Both the position numbers and the translations under genes were made by a program. A DNA stretch of 64,000 bases from JBFWMG01 sp050251715 (GTDB lineage: Bacteria > Desulfobacterota > Desulfovibrionia > Desulfovibrionales > Desulfovibrionaceae): assembly GCA_050251715.1 (NCBI GenBank), contig JBFWMG010000002.1, positions 186,001-250,000 of the forward strand, written 5' to 3'. A model generated the notes under the pieces. The model was not told the origin of the DNA. It saw only the letters and a program-made list of their open reading frames with translations, and did no database searches. Shown here piece by piece: positions 8,428 to 15,037 of this stretch. The number at the start of each line of letters is the position of its first letter. Position 1 is the stretch's first letter.

Positions 8428-8796
8428 ATGCGATATGCACTGGTGCTGCTCATCCTGCTTGGAGCCTGCCCGGCCTGGGCCGGGGCTCATGAGGCCGTCT
8501 TTGCCAATGCGTGGTGTACGGCGCATGTTGGCCTGCGCGAGTACGTCTTGCCGGACGGCACCCGCTGCGACTGCCTGACCGCCACGCACGCGGTGGAGGT
8601 CGAGTTCGCCGGGTTCAAGCTCTACGAGGCCGTGGGACAGGCGCTGCATTACGCAGGGGTGACAGGCAAGCGCGCCGGCATCGTCCTTGTCCTGCGCACG
8701 CCGCGAGACATCCGCTATGTGGACCGGCTGCGCCGCACCATCAAAGACCACGGCCTGGACATCGACGTCTGGACCGTGGGCCCGGAGACCCCATGA
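8428..8796 (+). CDS. Secreted protein with PD-(D/E)XK-like motif
   Basis: The 122-residue product begins with a signal peptide (hydrophobic MRYALVLLILLGACPAWA, then AHE). The mature part reads D-C-L-T-x-THAVEVEF-x-G-F-K-LYEAVGQAL, which matches the D...E-x-x...K arrangement of restriction-like nuclease folds seen in small exported proteins of unknown role. It runs against the surrounding leftward operon and overlaps the next small gene by ATGA. A promoter-like pair (TTTACA, 16 bases, TATGCA) lies immediately upstream and would give an almost leaderless message. A TTG start five codons earlier is possible. A lysogenic-conversion role is inferred. Confidence 0.6.
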   Translation: MRYALVLLILLGACPAWAGAHEAVFANAWCTAHVGLREYVLPDGTRCDCLTATHAVEVEFAGFKLYEAVGQALHYAGVTGKRAGIVLVLRTPRDIRYVDRLRRTIKDHGLDIDVWTVGPETP

Positions 8797-8975
8797 AACT
8801 CCTTCGCTGGCTCAAAGATCGTCACGTCACTGTCCTGCTCGTCATCAACGTCCTGCTGCTCGCCCTGTGTCTTGGTCACCTGATGGACCAAAAACGCACC
8901 GTTCGCGGCCTGGAGCGGAATATGGATGACATCGCCGTGCAGGTAGGCGCCATTCTCCAGCGCGTGGGCCGCTAG
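8793..8975 (+). CDS. Small single-span membrane protein, 60 aa
   Basis: A basic N-terminus (MKLLRWLKDRH) precedes a transmembrane helix (residues 12-29) and then a short amphipathic, coiled-coil-like tail. The start overlaps the stop of the exported protein gene (ATGA), so the two form a two-gene unit on the + strand within a minus-strand region. Confidence 0.6.
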   Translation: MKLLRWLKDRHVTVLLVINVLLLALCLGHLMDQKRTVRGLERNMDDIAVQVGAILQRVGR

Positions 8976-9165
8976 CCCCTGTCGTCGTGTTGCCCGTCTC
9001 CCTGCCGTCGCGTGCCTTCCCGCTGCTCCTGGCGGGCCGTCCGGCCCGTGGGTCCATTTTCGCTTGCGGCTTGCCGTGCTCGGGGGTTGGGCTGTCTTTG
9101 CGCGCCGCCGTGCTCCTACTTGCCGGGCAAGCGCCGCGGCGTGTTCGGGTGTGGCGTCGCGCCAT
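8845..9165 (-). CDS. Candidate arginine-rich early protein (lambda-N-like position), speculative
   Basis: The ATG lies about 8 bases after the -10 of the leftward promoter, where transcription should start, so the message would be leaderless. The first 23 residues are very basic (MARRHTRTRRG, then SRSTAARK). In the part free of other genes most third positions are G or C, more than in the alternative frame. The last 130 bases run antisense to the small membrane gene, which argues against the full length. In lambda, the first gene behind PL is the arginine-rich antiterminator N. The comparison is by position and composition only. Confidence 0.3.
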   Translation of the reverse strand: MARRHTRTRRGACPASRSTAARKDSPTPEHGKPQAKMDPRAGRPARSSGKARDGRETGNTTTGASGPRAGEWRLPARRCHPYSAPGRERCVFGPSGDQDTGRAAGR

Positions 9166-9172
9166 GGGGGAG

Positions 9173-9201
9173 ATATTTGCAAACTTGCAAAGACAAGTCA
9201 A
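9173..9201 (-). promoter_or_regulatory. Leftward early promoter with operator in the spacer (PL-like)
   Basis: On the minus strand, TTGACT is followed after 17 bases by AAATAT. The spacer contains the operator TTGCAA-N2-TTGCAA (9177-9190). Repressor binding there would block RNA polymerase. It drives the leftward early operon. Confidence 0.65.
9177..9190. promoter_or_regulatory. Operator copy 1 (TTGCAA-AC-TTGCAA)
   Basis: Two palindromic TTGCAA hexamers are separated by two bases. It is identical in sequence to the rightward operator at 9832, including the AC spacer. Confidence 0.7.
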
Positions 9202-9209
9202 GGGATGCA

Positions 9210-9223
9210 TTGCAATCTTGCAA
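9210..9223. promoter_or_regulatory. Operator copy 2 (TTGCAA-TC-TTGCAA)
   Basis: This is the same half-site pair as copy 1, placed 33 bases from it (about three helical turns), just upstream of the leftward -35. The spacing suits cooperative binding on one face of the helix. Confidence 0.65.
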
Positions 9224-9277
9224 TACATTGGGCGCAAAGTAGTCCCCGGTCAGCGACTCTGGGGGGCAAGGGGGGCG

Positions 9278-9763
9278 TTATTTATCTTTACGGAACGGTG
9301 CGGATGGCTCGTGCAGGTGGGAGTCGTGCAGGGCGTCGTCGATCTTTTGGGCAGGCCAATGGATGTAATCATTCGGGGCGATGCGCAGCGTGACCTCGCA
9401 CACCTTGTCGCCCTGGAACGCAATCTGGCCTCGCACCGCGTACTCCTCGCCGGTCAGGTCGGCCACGGCCTCCTGAACGGCGGCCAGGAACTCGCGGGCG
9501 GTGACGTCGGCGATGGGGCGCTTGCCGGTGCGCTTGCTCCTGCCGACAGCCTGGGCAATCCGGTCACCGAGCACCAGACGGCCGCCCACGGCGTCGATGA
9601 CCTTGCCGAGGGTGTCGAGCCGTGACGCAGACGTGCCCTTGAGCAGGCGCATGATGGTGCTCGGCTCCAGGCCAATAGTGGACGCGAGGCGGGACGGGTT
9701 CTGGAAGTGGTCCGCGTCCAGGGCTGTTTCGAGCAGCTTCTTGAAATCATCGGCGAATGACAT
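9278..9763 (-). CDS. Phage repressor-type HTH protein (CI position)
   Basis: The 161-residue protein has a helix-turn-helix at about 25-60 (ASTIGLEPSTIMRLLKG followed by a helix), typical of XRE/Cro-CI-like regulators. A C-terminal beta-rich region of about 80 residues lacks the S24 peptidase Ser/Lys motifs, so RecA-stimulated self-cleavage is unlikely. It is transcribed leftward between two operator-bearing, outward-facing promoters, the position of cI in lambda. GGGAG precedes the ATG. Repression of both early promoters is inferred. Confidence 0.7.
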   Translation of the reverse strand: MSFADDFKKLLETALDADHFQNPSRLASTIGLEPSTIMRLLKGTSASRLDTLGKVIDAVGGRLVLGDRIAQAVGRSKRTGKRPIADVTAREFLAAVQEAVADLTGEEYAVRGQIAFQGDKVCEVTLRIAPNDYIHWPAQKIDDALHDSHLHEPSAPFRKDK

Positions 9764-9821
9764 GCTTACTCCCTTATCCCATCGCACGATGTGCGTCTTG
9801 GCGTATGCGCAACGCCTCCCC

Positions 9822-9849
9822 TTGACACTGTTTGCAAACTTGCAATACC
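9822..9849 (+). promoter_or_regulatory. Rightward promoter with operator in the spacer (PR-like)
   Basis: TTGACA is followed after 16 bases by AATACC. The operator TTGCAA-AC-TTGCAA occupies 9832-9845 inside the promoter. The downstream ATG is 8 bases after the -10, so the transcript is probably leaderless. The layout mirrors the leftward promoter. Confidence 0.65.
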
Positions 9850-9857
9850 ATGCGCGC

Positions 9858-10106
9858 ATGAAACTACGAGACGTCATACAGACGTATCTGACCGTCAATG
9901 ATCTAAAGCCTTCCGCTTTGGCGCGGGCTGCGGGTATCAACCCATCGGTATTGTCGCGCTACCTGTCCGGGCGGCAGGCATCCATGCTGACAGCCACCTT
10001 GGATAAGCTGACGCCCTTTGTCTACGGCGGCGAGCTGCCCCCGGTGGCGGGCCATGACCCGCAGGAGAGGGCGCGCGGAACAGCCGCCGCAAACCGCATC
10101 ACCTGA
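9858..10106 (+). CDS. Cro-like HTH protein, 82 aa
   Basis: A helix-turn-helix is clear at residues 17-42 (ALARAAGINPSVLSRYLSG), followed by a short helix and a flexible tail. It is divergent from the repressor gene and its promoter holds an operator, as for cro in lambda. No Shine-Dalgarno sequence is seen, in agreement with a leaderless transcript. It may compete with the repressor for TTGCAA-N2-TTGCAA; which of the two is the lysogenic repressor is not proven. Confidence 0.7.
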   Translation: MKLRDVIQTYLTVNDLKPSALARAAGINPSVLSRYLSGRQASMLTATLDKLTPFVYGGELPPVAGHDPQERARGTAAANRIT

Positions 10107-10128
10107 TGCACAACCCTGGGAGTGCTCC

Positions 10129-10482
10129 ATGGACATGACCATTCTGCTTTCATCCGCCATTGGCTGCGCGGTGGCGCTGGGGCTGGTGTGGCTGGCCCGG
10201 CTGGCCATTGCTGGCCGGGCGCGCCGTCTGCCCGTTGGGGCGCGGTTCCACGTCAGTGACGACGTGAAGACGTCCACGTCGGTGCGCCTGGGCTATGAGC
10301 AGCACGAGGCCCTGCTGCGGGCCTGCGGCGCTGCCGGGCGCGACGTGGACCGCTCGGCCCTCATCCGCGCCTGCATCTTTGTGGGGTTGCCCATCCTGCA
10401 GGAGCATCCCGCGCTCATCAGGATCGCCAACGCGGTCATGGATAAAGATATGACGTTTGAAGATCTGTTGCGGGGTGCGTAG
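10129..10482 (+). CDS. Membrane-anchored protein with RHH-like C-terminal segment
   Basis: The protein has 117 residues: an N-terminal transmembrane helix (about 5-26), then a basic linker, then a helical segment (V-R-L-G-Y-E-Q-H-E-A-L-L-R-A and on) that resembles ribbon-helix-helix domains. It follows the Cro-like gene by 22 bases. Function is unknown. Confidence 0.55.
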   Translation: MDMTILLSSAIGCAVALGLVWLARLAIAGRARRLPVGARFHVSDDVKTSTSVRLGYEQHEALLRACGAAGRDVDRSALIRACIFVGLPILQEHPALIRIANAVMDKDMTFEDLLRGA

Positions 10483-10495
10483 GCGGGCGGCAAGA

Positions 10496-10518
10496 GCCTG
10501 GACGCAAGAGGTCCAGGC
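10496..10518 (+). terminator. Hairpin after the Cro-like/membrane gene pair
   Basis: Perfect 8-bp arms (GCCTGGAC / GTCCAGGC) with a 7-base loop lie 14 bases after the stop, between convergent genes. There is no T-run, so terminator function is uncertain. Confidence 0.4.
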
Positions 10519-10544
10519 CCGGCGTGTCATACGTCAGCGGCCAG

Positions 10545-10751
10545 CTAGCTGGCTTTTGCTGGATGCTTGGCGGCGAGCTCTTTGAGCTTTTCCAGGGTGT
10601 ATTCGAACGTGTCTCCGATCATGGCGCTGCAGCTCTGATTGAGTGCTCCCGCCTGGGCCAGGGTGAGCAGGAAAGCCTGTTTGTACAGGTCGTCCTGGTC
10701 ACTCGTGATCTGCCCCGCAAACGCAGCATTGGAATAATGTCCGTCAGCCAT
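10545..10751 (-). CDS. Small acidic phage protein, 68 aa
   Basis: The ATG is preceded by GGAGGAAC at good spacing. The protein is helical (DDLYKQAFLLTLAQAGAL...TLEKLKELAAKHPAKAS). It is the only leftward gene between the Cro-like gene and the replication gene. No family is recognised. Confidence 0.55.
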   Translation of the reverse strand: MADGHYSNAAFAGQITSDQDDLYKQAFLLTLAQAGALNQSCSAMIGDTFEYTLEKLKELAAKHPAKAS

Positions 10752-10798
10752 AAGTTCCTCCAAGTTTGAGTGTTTGGAAAACGCGTAACAGATATCAG

Positions 10799-11260
10799 GT
10801 GTGTGGGAAAGTGCCGACCACAGACAAAATACCGTGCGCCACGCTCCCGGCCTTTCGGGGGAAGGGTGGCAAGAAAATACTCTTTTTTCCCGCCGAGCAG
10901 TGGGAAGGGTGGGGGTGTCCCGGCGAGTTCCGCGTCATGCGCGGCGACGCCTGGGTGCGCCGCCCTGCCGAGCGCGTCTCATTCTTCGACATCCGCGCCG
11001 TGACCGCCATTGTCATGGCCGAGGTGGCGGATGCGCTGGGCGTGGCCATCCCCATGGACGCCCCGCCGCCGCCTGATCTGCCAAAGGGAACGCGGGGCAC
11101 GGTGTGGCTGGGCGATGGCGACGACGAGCGGCGGCGCAGCGTGACCACATGCAGCCACGTGTTCCAGTTGGCCGAGTCGCGCGAGTGGGCCGTGCAGGTA
11201 TACGGCTACGGCGTGAGTCGTTGCACCGTGTTGTGCCGCGATTTTGCGAGGTCCGCATAG
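10799..11260 (+). CDS. Hypothetical phage protein upstream of replication gene
   Basis: The frame is open for about 160 codons and ends one base before the replication gene. The start is uncertain: a GTG at 10799 or a TTG at 10766, neither with a good RBS. TTGAGT near 10766 and GATATC near 10791 could be a promoter, which would make the GTG nearly leaderless. The sequence holds ILFFPAEQW, then R-V-M-R-G-D-A-W-V, and a C-terminal beta segment. No family is recognised. Confidence 0.5.
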   Translation: MCGKVPTTDKIPCATLPAFRGKGGKKILFFPAEQWEGWGCPGEFRVMRGDAWVRRPAERVSFFDIRAVTAIVMAEVADALGVAIPMDAPPPPDLPKGTRGTVWLGDGDDERRRSVTTCSHVFQLAESREWAVQVYGYGVSRCTVLCRDFARSA

Positions 11261-12022
11261 ATGGCCTGTCCGCAAAAGGAAAACGGATTCGCGCCGCTGG
11301 CCAACGAGCTGCTGGAGGCCCTGGCCAGGGCGCAGTTGTCGGGCCGCGAACGGCGGATCATCGACGTTGTGCTGCGCCAGACCTATGGCTGGAGTCGCAA
11401 AAGCGCCCGTATCGCCAATGCGGATTATGCGGCGCGCACCGGGTTGACAAAAAAGGCGTGCTCCGAGCTGGTCAACGGCCTGGCGGACAAAGGCGTGCTG
11501 CTGGTGGAGCGCAGCGGCCCACGCGCCCACGCCGTTGTGGCCCTGAACAAGGATTATGAGCAGTGGCGCGGGCTGGAGGGTACCCCCAATAATGGGGATA
11601 TCCCTAAAAAAAGGGATACCCCCAAAGGGGGGGATATCCCCGAAAAAAGGGACAAGGTATCCCCAAATACGGGGATACGGGGTATCCCCGAAAATGGGGA
11701 GACATCTATTAAAGAAAAAAAAGAAAAGAAAGAAAGGCAAAACCACCTGCCGCATGAGGGTATCCCCAAATACGGGGATACCCATGAAAATGGGGATAGG
11801 CAGAAGGCGAAAGAGGCCGGGGAATGGGAACGGCTGGGACAGGAAGAGCGGGAAGCATGGATGCGCAAGGCATGGGAAACGAACGGCGTGCAAGGCGGGC
11901 ATTTTGATCCGCACTATTCCGTGCACATGTCGATGGGCAAGCGGCTCTGGCTGCGCGAGGGCGCGGCGCCGGTACGGACAGAAACAGAAAGGAGTGGGGC
12001 ATGGCGACAGGAAGCGGTGTGA
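11261..12022 (+). CDS. Phage replication initiator, O-like
   Basis: The 253-residue protein starts its domain with NGFAPLANELLEALA, then R-E-R-R-I-I-D-V-V-L-R-Q-T-Y-G-W, the winged-helix signature of phage replication protein O. The winged helix ends near residue 105. Residues about 107-185 are low-complexity because the DNA underneath is an array of inverted repeats, so the origin lies within the gene as in lambda. The C-terminal 60 residues are helical. No P-like helicase loader follows, so helicase recruitment must use another gene or the host. Confidence 0.8.
   Translation: MACPQKENGFAPLANELLEALARAQLSGRERRIIDVVLRQTYGWSRKSARIANADYAARTGLTKKACSELVNGLADKGVLLVERSGPRAHAVVALNKDYEQWRGLEGTPNNGDIPKKRDTPKGGDIPEKRDKVSPNTGIRGIPENGETSIKEKKEKKERQNHLPHEGIPKYGDTHENGDRQKAKEAGEWERLGQEEREAWMRKAWETNGVQGGHFDPHYSVHMSMGKRLWLREGAAPVRTETERSGAWRQEAV
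11581..11800. repeat. Iteron array and AT-rich tract: probable phage replication origin
   Basis: About eight hairpin-type or half-site copies built on TATCCCC / GGGGATA lie in the replication gene. The best are TATCCCT-N6-AGGGATA near 11599 and two identical 20-mers TATCCCC-AAATAC-GGGGATA at 11658 and 11761. Between the sixth and seventh copies is a purine-rich AT tract (11703-11745). Iterons next to an AT-rich tract inside O is the lambda ori plan. Confidence 0.75.
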
Positions 12023-12261
12023 ACAAGTTTCTTCTGGAGGCCGGGGCGTTGGACCCGGACAGGGTGACGCTGGCCGACGGGGATCTGGCGAAAGCCCTGG
12101 ATACTGCGCCGGGGGGGGCCATCATGGCGCTGGCAACGCTGGCGCTGGGCCTGGAGGCGCAGGTGGCGGCCCTGGGGGCGCGCGTCTATAACCTGGAAAC
12201 CAAGGTCGCGGAGCTGGAAGCCGCTGCGGCGGACATGCCGCCGAGTAACCGGAAACAGTGA
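12001..12261 (+). CDS. Small helical phage protein, 86 aa
   Basis: AAAGGAG precedes the ATG, which lies 22 bases inside the end of the replication gene. The C-terminal half is a heptad-like coiled coil (LEAQVAALGARVYNLETKV). It could partner the replication protein, but this is inference from position only. Confidence 0.55.
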   Translation: MATGSGVNKFLLEAGALDPDRVTLADGDLAKALDTAPGGAIMALATLALGLEAQVAALGARVYNLETKVAELEAAAADMPPSNRKQ

Positions 12262-12273
12262 AGGAGGCGGGCC

Positions 12274-12765
12274 ATGAAGAGCGTTGATGATTTGCATCTG
12301 CCGCCTGACGCGGCGTTCTGGAAAACCATCAAGCATTTTGCGGCCACGGAATGGGGGCGCGACCCGGCGCGGGTGAGCCGCGAGCTGGTGCGGCGGCTTG
12401 ACGCCGTGCGCGAGGCGGCCGGCGTGCCGCTGCATGTGCATGTGGCGTTTGACCACGGCGGGCACAGTTCGGCGTCGCGGCACTACGCGACCAAGGGCAG
12501 GCCGCTGGCCGACGCCGGGGACTTCCACTTCGGGGCCGGGCCCGACGGGTACCTGTCACCCATGGAGGAGTTCGCGCTGCTGGCCCGTTTCGGGTTCGGC
12601 GGCATCGGCTGGTACCCGAAATGGTCGCCGCGCCCGGGGTGGCACGTGGACCTGCGGCCCGACATGCCCGCCGTGGTGTGGGTGCAGCGGCAGGGCACGA
12701 CGTATAGGTACGGTCACCGCTCCCTGGCCGAGGCGCTGGCCGGCGCCTCGGTGCGGGCGGCGTAG
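12274..12765 (+). CDS. M15-like zinc peptidase (possible endolysin)
   Basis: The 163-residue product has S-R-H-Y-x3-G-R-P-L-A-D-A-x-D near residue 69 and P-G-W-H-V-D-L-R near residue 126, the His/Asp/His zinc pattern of D-Ala-D-Ala carboxypeptidase-like (M15) enzymes. There is no signal peptide. Enzymes of this fold serve as phage endolysins, but this gene sits between replication and integration genes rather than in a lysis cassette. Confidence 0.6.
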   Translation: MKSVDDLHLPPDAAFWKTIKHFAATEWGRDPARVSRELVRRLDAVREAAGVPLHVHVAFDHGGHSSASRHYATKGRPLADAGDFHFGAGPDGYLSPMEEFALLARFGFGGIGWYPKWSPRPGWHVDLRPDMPAVVWVQRQGTTYRYGHRSLAEALAGASVRAA

Positions 12766-12773
12766 GAGGGGGC

Positions 12774-12968
12774 ATGGGCAAACGATACGACGCCGACGGC
12801 CCGCCCAGCGTGTGTCCCGACTGCGGGGCGCGGCTGATGACCGTGCGCACCGAGGCCAAGCCGGGCAGGATCGTCCGGACGCGGGAATGTTCGAAGGGGT
12901 GCGGCTACGTGGCCACCACGGCCGAGACCGTGAAGAGCGAAGGGCGCATGAAGCCGAGGGCCGCATGA
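12774..12968 (+). CDS. Ogr/Delta-like zinc-finger protein, 64 aa
   Basis: The spacing C-x2-C ... T-R-E-C-x4-C-G resembles the Ogr/Delta late-gene activators of P2-type phages (C-x2-C, about 22 residues, C-x4-C). A lone gene of this size in the middle region fits such a regulator. The late operon promoter region contains an unexplained 31-bp palindrome that could be its target. Similarity is short, so the call is tentative. Confidence 0.5.
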   Translation: MGKRYDADGPPSVCPDCGARLMTVRTEAKPGRIVRTRECSKGCGYVATTAETVKSEGRMKPRAA

Positions 12969-13570
12969 AGGGCTGCATGCCGCTGACGGACGCCCAGCTG
13001 CTCGCCGCGCGCGAGGCCATGGGCGGCTATTACCGGGCGCGGAATCGGGCGCTGTTCATGCTGGGCTGCTATTCCGGTTTCCGGGTGAGCGAGCTGTGCT
13101 CGTTGCGTGTGCGCGACGTGATGAGCGGGGGGCGCGTGGCCACGCATGTGACCGTGGCGAGGCGGCACATGAAGCGGAAGACGGAAAGCCGCACGGTGAT
13201 GATAGCCCCCCAGGCGCGGCCATACCTTGCGGCGCATGTGGCGCTGATGCGGGCGCGGGGGTTTGTGTCCGGATACAACTACCTGTTTCGGAGCAGGGCA
13301 GGGGATAGGCCTATTTCCATCTCCCAGGCGTGGCGGATACTCGCGGCGGCGCAGGTCGCGGCGGGAGCGCCAAGCAGAGGGACGCACGCCATGCGCAAGT
13401 CGTTTGCCGACCGGATATACCGCACGCTACTGGCCAGGCAGGCGGCGGGGGAGCCGGTGGACGCGTTCCGGCTGACAAGCAAGGCCCTGGGGCACAAGGA
13501 CATCAAGAGTACCGATCAGTACCTGGGGTTTCTGGTGTCGGACATCGAGCAGGCCATTTGTGCCCTATGA
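12965..13570 (+). CDS. Tyrosine recombinase, catalytic domain only
   Basis: The 201-residue protein has the full catalytic set: Arg in SGFRVSEL (about 40), a Lys after the beta hairpin, HAMRKS (141-146), LGHKD (175-179) and Tyr in TDQYLGF (186). The N-terminal arm and core-binding domain present in most integrases are absent. It overlaps the zinc-finger gene by ATGA and is followed at once by an excisionase-like gene. It is the only phage recombinase in view, but another may lie beyond the left edge. Confidence 0.75.
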   Translation: MKGCMPLTDAQLLAAREAMGGYYRARNRALFMLGCYSGFRVSELCSLRVRDVMSGGRVATHVTVARRHMKRKTESRTVMIAPQARPYLAAHVALMRARGFVSGYNYLFRSRAGDRPISISQAWRILAAAQVAAGAPSRGTHAMRKSFADRIYRTLLARQAAGEPVDAFRLTSKALGHKDIKSTDQYLGFLVSDIEQAICAL

Positions 13571-13833
13571 GCAAGCGCATCAAATCCACCGGGGCAAATC
13601 CCAAGGCAGAGGGTGAACCTGTGGCCGGGGAAAAATCTGCCGCCGCGCCTGTCAACGATTTGCCCCGGCTGTACACCCCGGAGGAGGTGCGTGACGCCAT
13701 CCGCGCCCGGCACGTCAAAACCGTGTACCGTATGGTGGCGCGGGGTGAATTGCCCTGCCGCAAGGTGGGCGGGAGATTGCGTTTCACCCGCGAGGAGTAT
13801 GAGGCCATGGTGGCGGGGGCGGTTTCTCGATGA
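13567..13833 (+). CDS. Excisionase-family HTH protein, 88 aa
   Basis: After a disordered 30-residue N-terminus comes LYTPEEVRDAI, K-T-V-Y-R-M-V-A-R-G-E-L-P, then K-V-G-G-R-L-R-F-T-R-E-E, the helix-turn-helix_17 / excisionase signature. The start overlaps the integrase stop. It probably controls recombination direction or binds near att. Confidence 0.75.
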   Translation: MSKRIKSTGANPKAEGEPVAGEKSAAAPVNDLPRLYTPEEVRDAIRARHVKTVYRMVARGELPCRKVGGRLRFTREEYEAMVAGAVSR

Positions 13834-13839
13834 GCAAAA

Positions 13840-13873
13840 AGAAAGGGACGCGGAATTATCCGCGTCCCTTTCT
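13840..13873. terminator. Terminator hairpin
   Basis: Perfect 14-bp arms (AGAAAGGGACGCGG / CCGCGTCCCTTTCT) with a 6-base AATTAT loop lie just after the excisionase-like gene. It can serve both strands: the rightward operon, and the leftward cargo genes that converge here. Confidence 0.7.
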
Positions 13874-13905
13874 GGAAAGAGGCTGGAACTGATGTCGTCC
13901 CATAT

Positions 13906-14055
13906 CTAGCGAACCTGTTTTCCACCGTTGGCCAAGCTGTACTGGGAGAGCATTTGCATGTCCTTCTTGACCTGTTCAGCCTGCGCGCGGCGTTCACGTT
14001 CCCTTTCGGATTCTGACGCGCAAGTGCACGCTTCTTTCCTATTGGTGTCCGCCAT
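13906..14055 (-). CDS. Small charged protein, 49 aa
   Basis: A strong RBS (GGAGGAAGGAC) precedes the ATG, which overlaps the end of the membrane-protein gene. The peptide is a charged helix (ESERERERRAQAEQVKKD) after an N-terminal C-x-C. It is coupled to the membrane protein and may act with it. Confidence 0.5.
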   Translation of the reverse strand: MADTNRKEACTCASESERERERRAQAEQVKKDMQMLSQYSLANGGKQVR

Positions 14056-15037
14056 GTCCTTCCTCCTCTTCTGTGGTTTTTGCGTCCAATTTGGCTACCA
14101 GAGCCAGCTTTAACGTTAATAGACCATACTCCAATGCAAGTCTTCTGGCAAAGTTGTCAAGGATAAATTTATATACCCAGGTCACTTTTTTCTTGAAAAA
14201 CTTAGGTGTCCCTGGGGTATACAGGCTCAACACCATCCGAATTCCCGGCATCCTGGGAGGCTCGATGGGCCAGAGCAGTAATGATCCTTCCGTCGGTTCA
14301 TCTTCATCCCTAACAAAAATCATGCCACGTCCAGGTTTTGCCGTGTCCGGAATGATCACGGGTTGTTTTGTCCGGATAGCCTTTGAAATGGGCGTGCGCG
14401 GGTCCATGAGCATGTCGAGAGGAAGAAGCGGTGAATCCTCCGGGCATGCCAAAGGGGTAAGCTCTGGGGATGTGTCCAGAGCGTTGTCGGTGACGAAGAA
14501 GAGGACGACATGCAAGTCGAGATCCCATTCTGGGTCTGTGGTCTGAAGATAGAAACCATGAATGGATTCAAGGATTCGTATCATCTGCTGACGAGGCCGT
14601 GAAATACTTAAGAAAAGTTCCGTGCCTTTTTCCTTTGTCGGCGTAGGTCCATCTAGAAGCCTTTTCACTTCACAGGCATGATCACAGAAGCGTTTGAGTT
14701 TTTTCCCGACAGGGAGTTCAAGGCTACGTAGATAGAATAGAATCTCTCGCTGGTTGAGCGGGATGTTATCACCAGCCACGTAGGCTTTGCGGATTGGGAA
14801 GAGCATGATTATTGACGACAGGGCAATAATGCCGAACGCCCCAAAAGGAATAATTATTTCGTGCCCTGAAGCAAAGGTGTGCCCGGCTGGCCACGAGGTT
14901 TGGAGGAACGTCTGGAACGAAGGCGATTGGTAGTAGTACAGCATTGTCGATGCGGGTGTGGCACCAAAAAGTACAATGCAGATAGGGATTTTGTACGCCC
15001 ATACCAAGCTAAAGACCGCCACGACCTTTTTCCACAT
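14039..15037 (-). CDS. Membrane protein with GAF-like cytoplasmic domain (cargo gene)
   Basis: The 332-residue protein has two transmembrane helices (about 5-30 and 65-85) and a long cytoplasmic part. Residues about 185-310 look GAF-like: P-I-S-K-A-I-R-T-K-Q-P-V-I-I-P-D, then LLLWPIEPP, a V-L-S-L-Y strand and a final helix. The AT content is higher than in neighbouring phage genes. It lies between the integration genes and the toxin locus, on the lysogen-expressed strand. Superinfection exclusion or other defence is inferred from location and architecture only. GGGAGGGG sets the start. Confidence 0.6.
   Translation of the reverse strand: MWKKVVAVFSLVWAYKIPICIVLFGATPASTMLYYYQSPSFQTFLQTSWPAGHTFASGHEIIIPFGAFGIIALSSIIMLFPIRKAYVAGDNIPLNQREILFYLRSLELPVGKKLKRFCDHACEVKRLLDGPTPTKEKGTELFLSISRPRQQMIRILESIHGFYLQTTDPEWDLDLHVVLFFVTDNALDTSPELTPLACPEDSPLLPLDMLMDPRTPISKAIRTKQPVIIPDTAKPGRGMIFVRDEDEPTEGSLLLWPIEPPRMPGIRMVLSLYTPGTPKFFKKKVTWVYKFILDNFARRLALEYGLLTLKLALVAKLDAKTTEEEEGHGGHQ

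Noticed and set aside
8715..9182. 155-codon minus frame near the leftward promoter
   Set aside because: Its only start is a TTG upstream of the predicted transcription start, it runs antisense to the small membrane gene and the exported protein gene, and its third positions are less GC-biased than the overlapping frame.
11581..11700. Possible terminator cluster
   Set aside because: The dyads are inside a coding region, of one repeated sequence, next to an AT-rich tract, and have no T-runs; an origin explains them better.
13830..13892. 20-codon ORF after the excisionase-like gene
   Set aside because: It overlaps the stop by ATGA but consists largely of the terminator hairpin, so it is unlikely to be a real gene.
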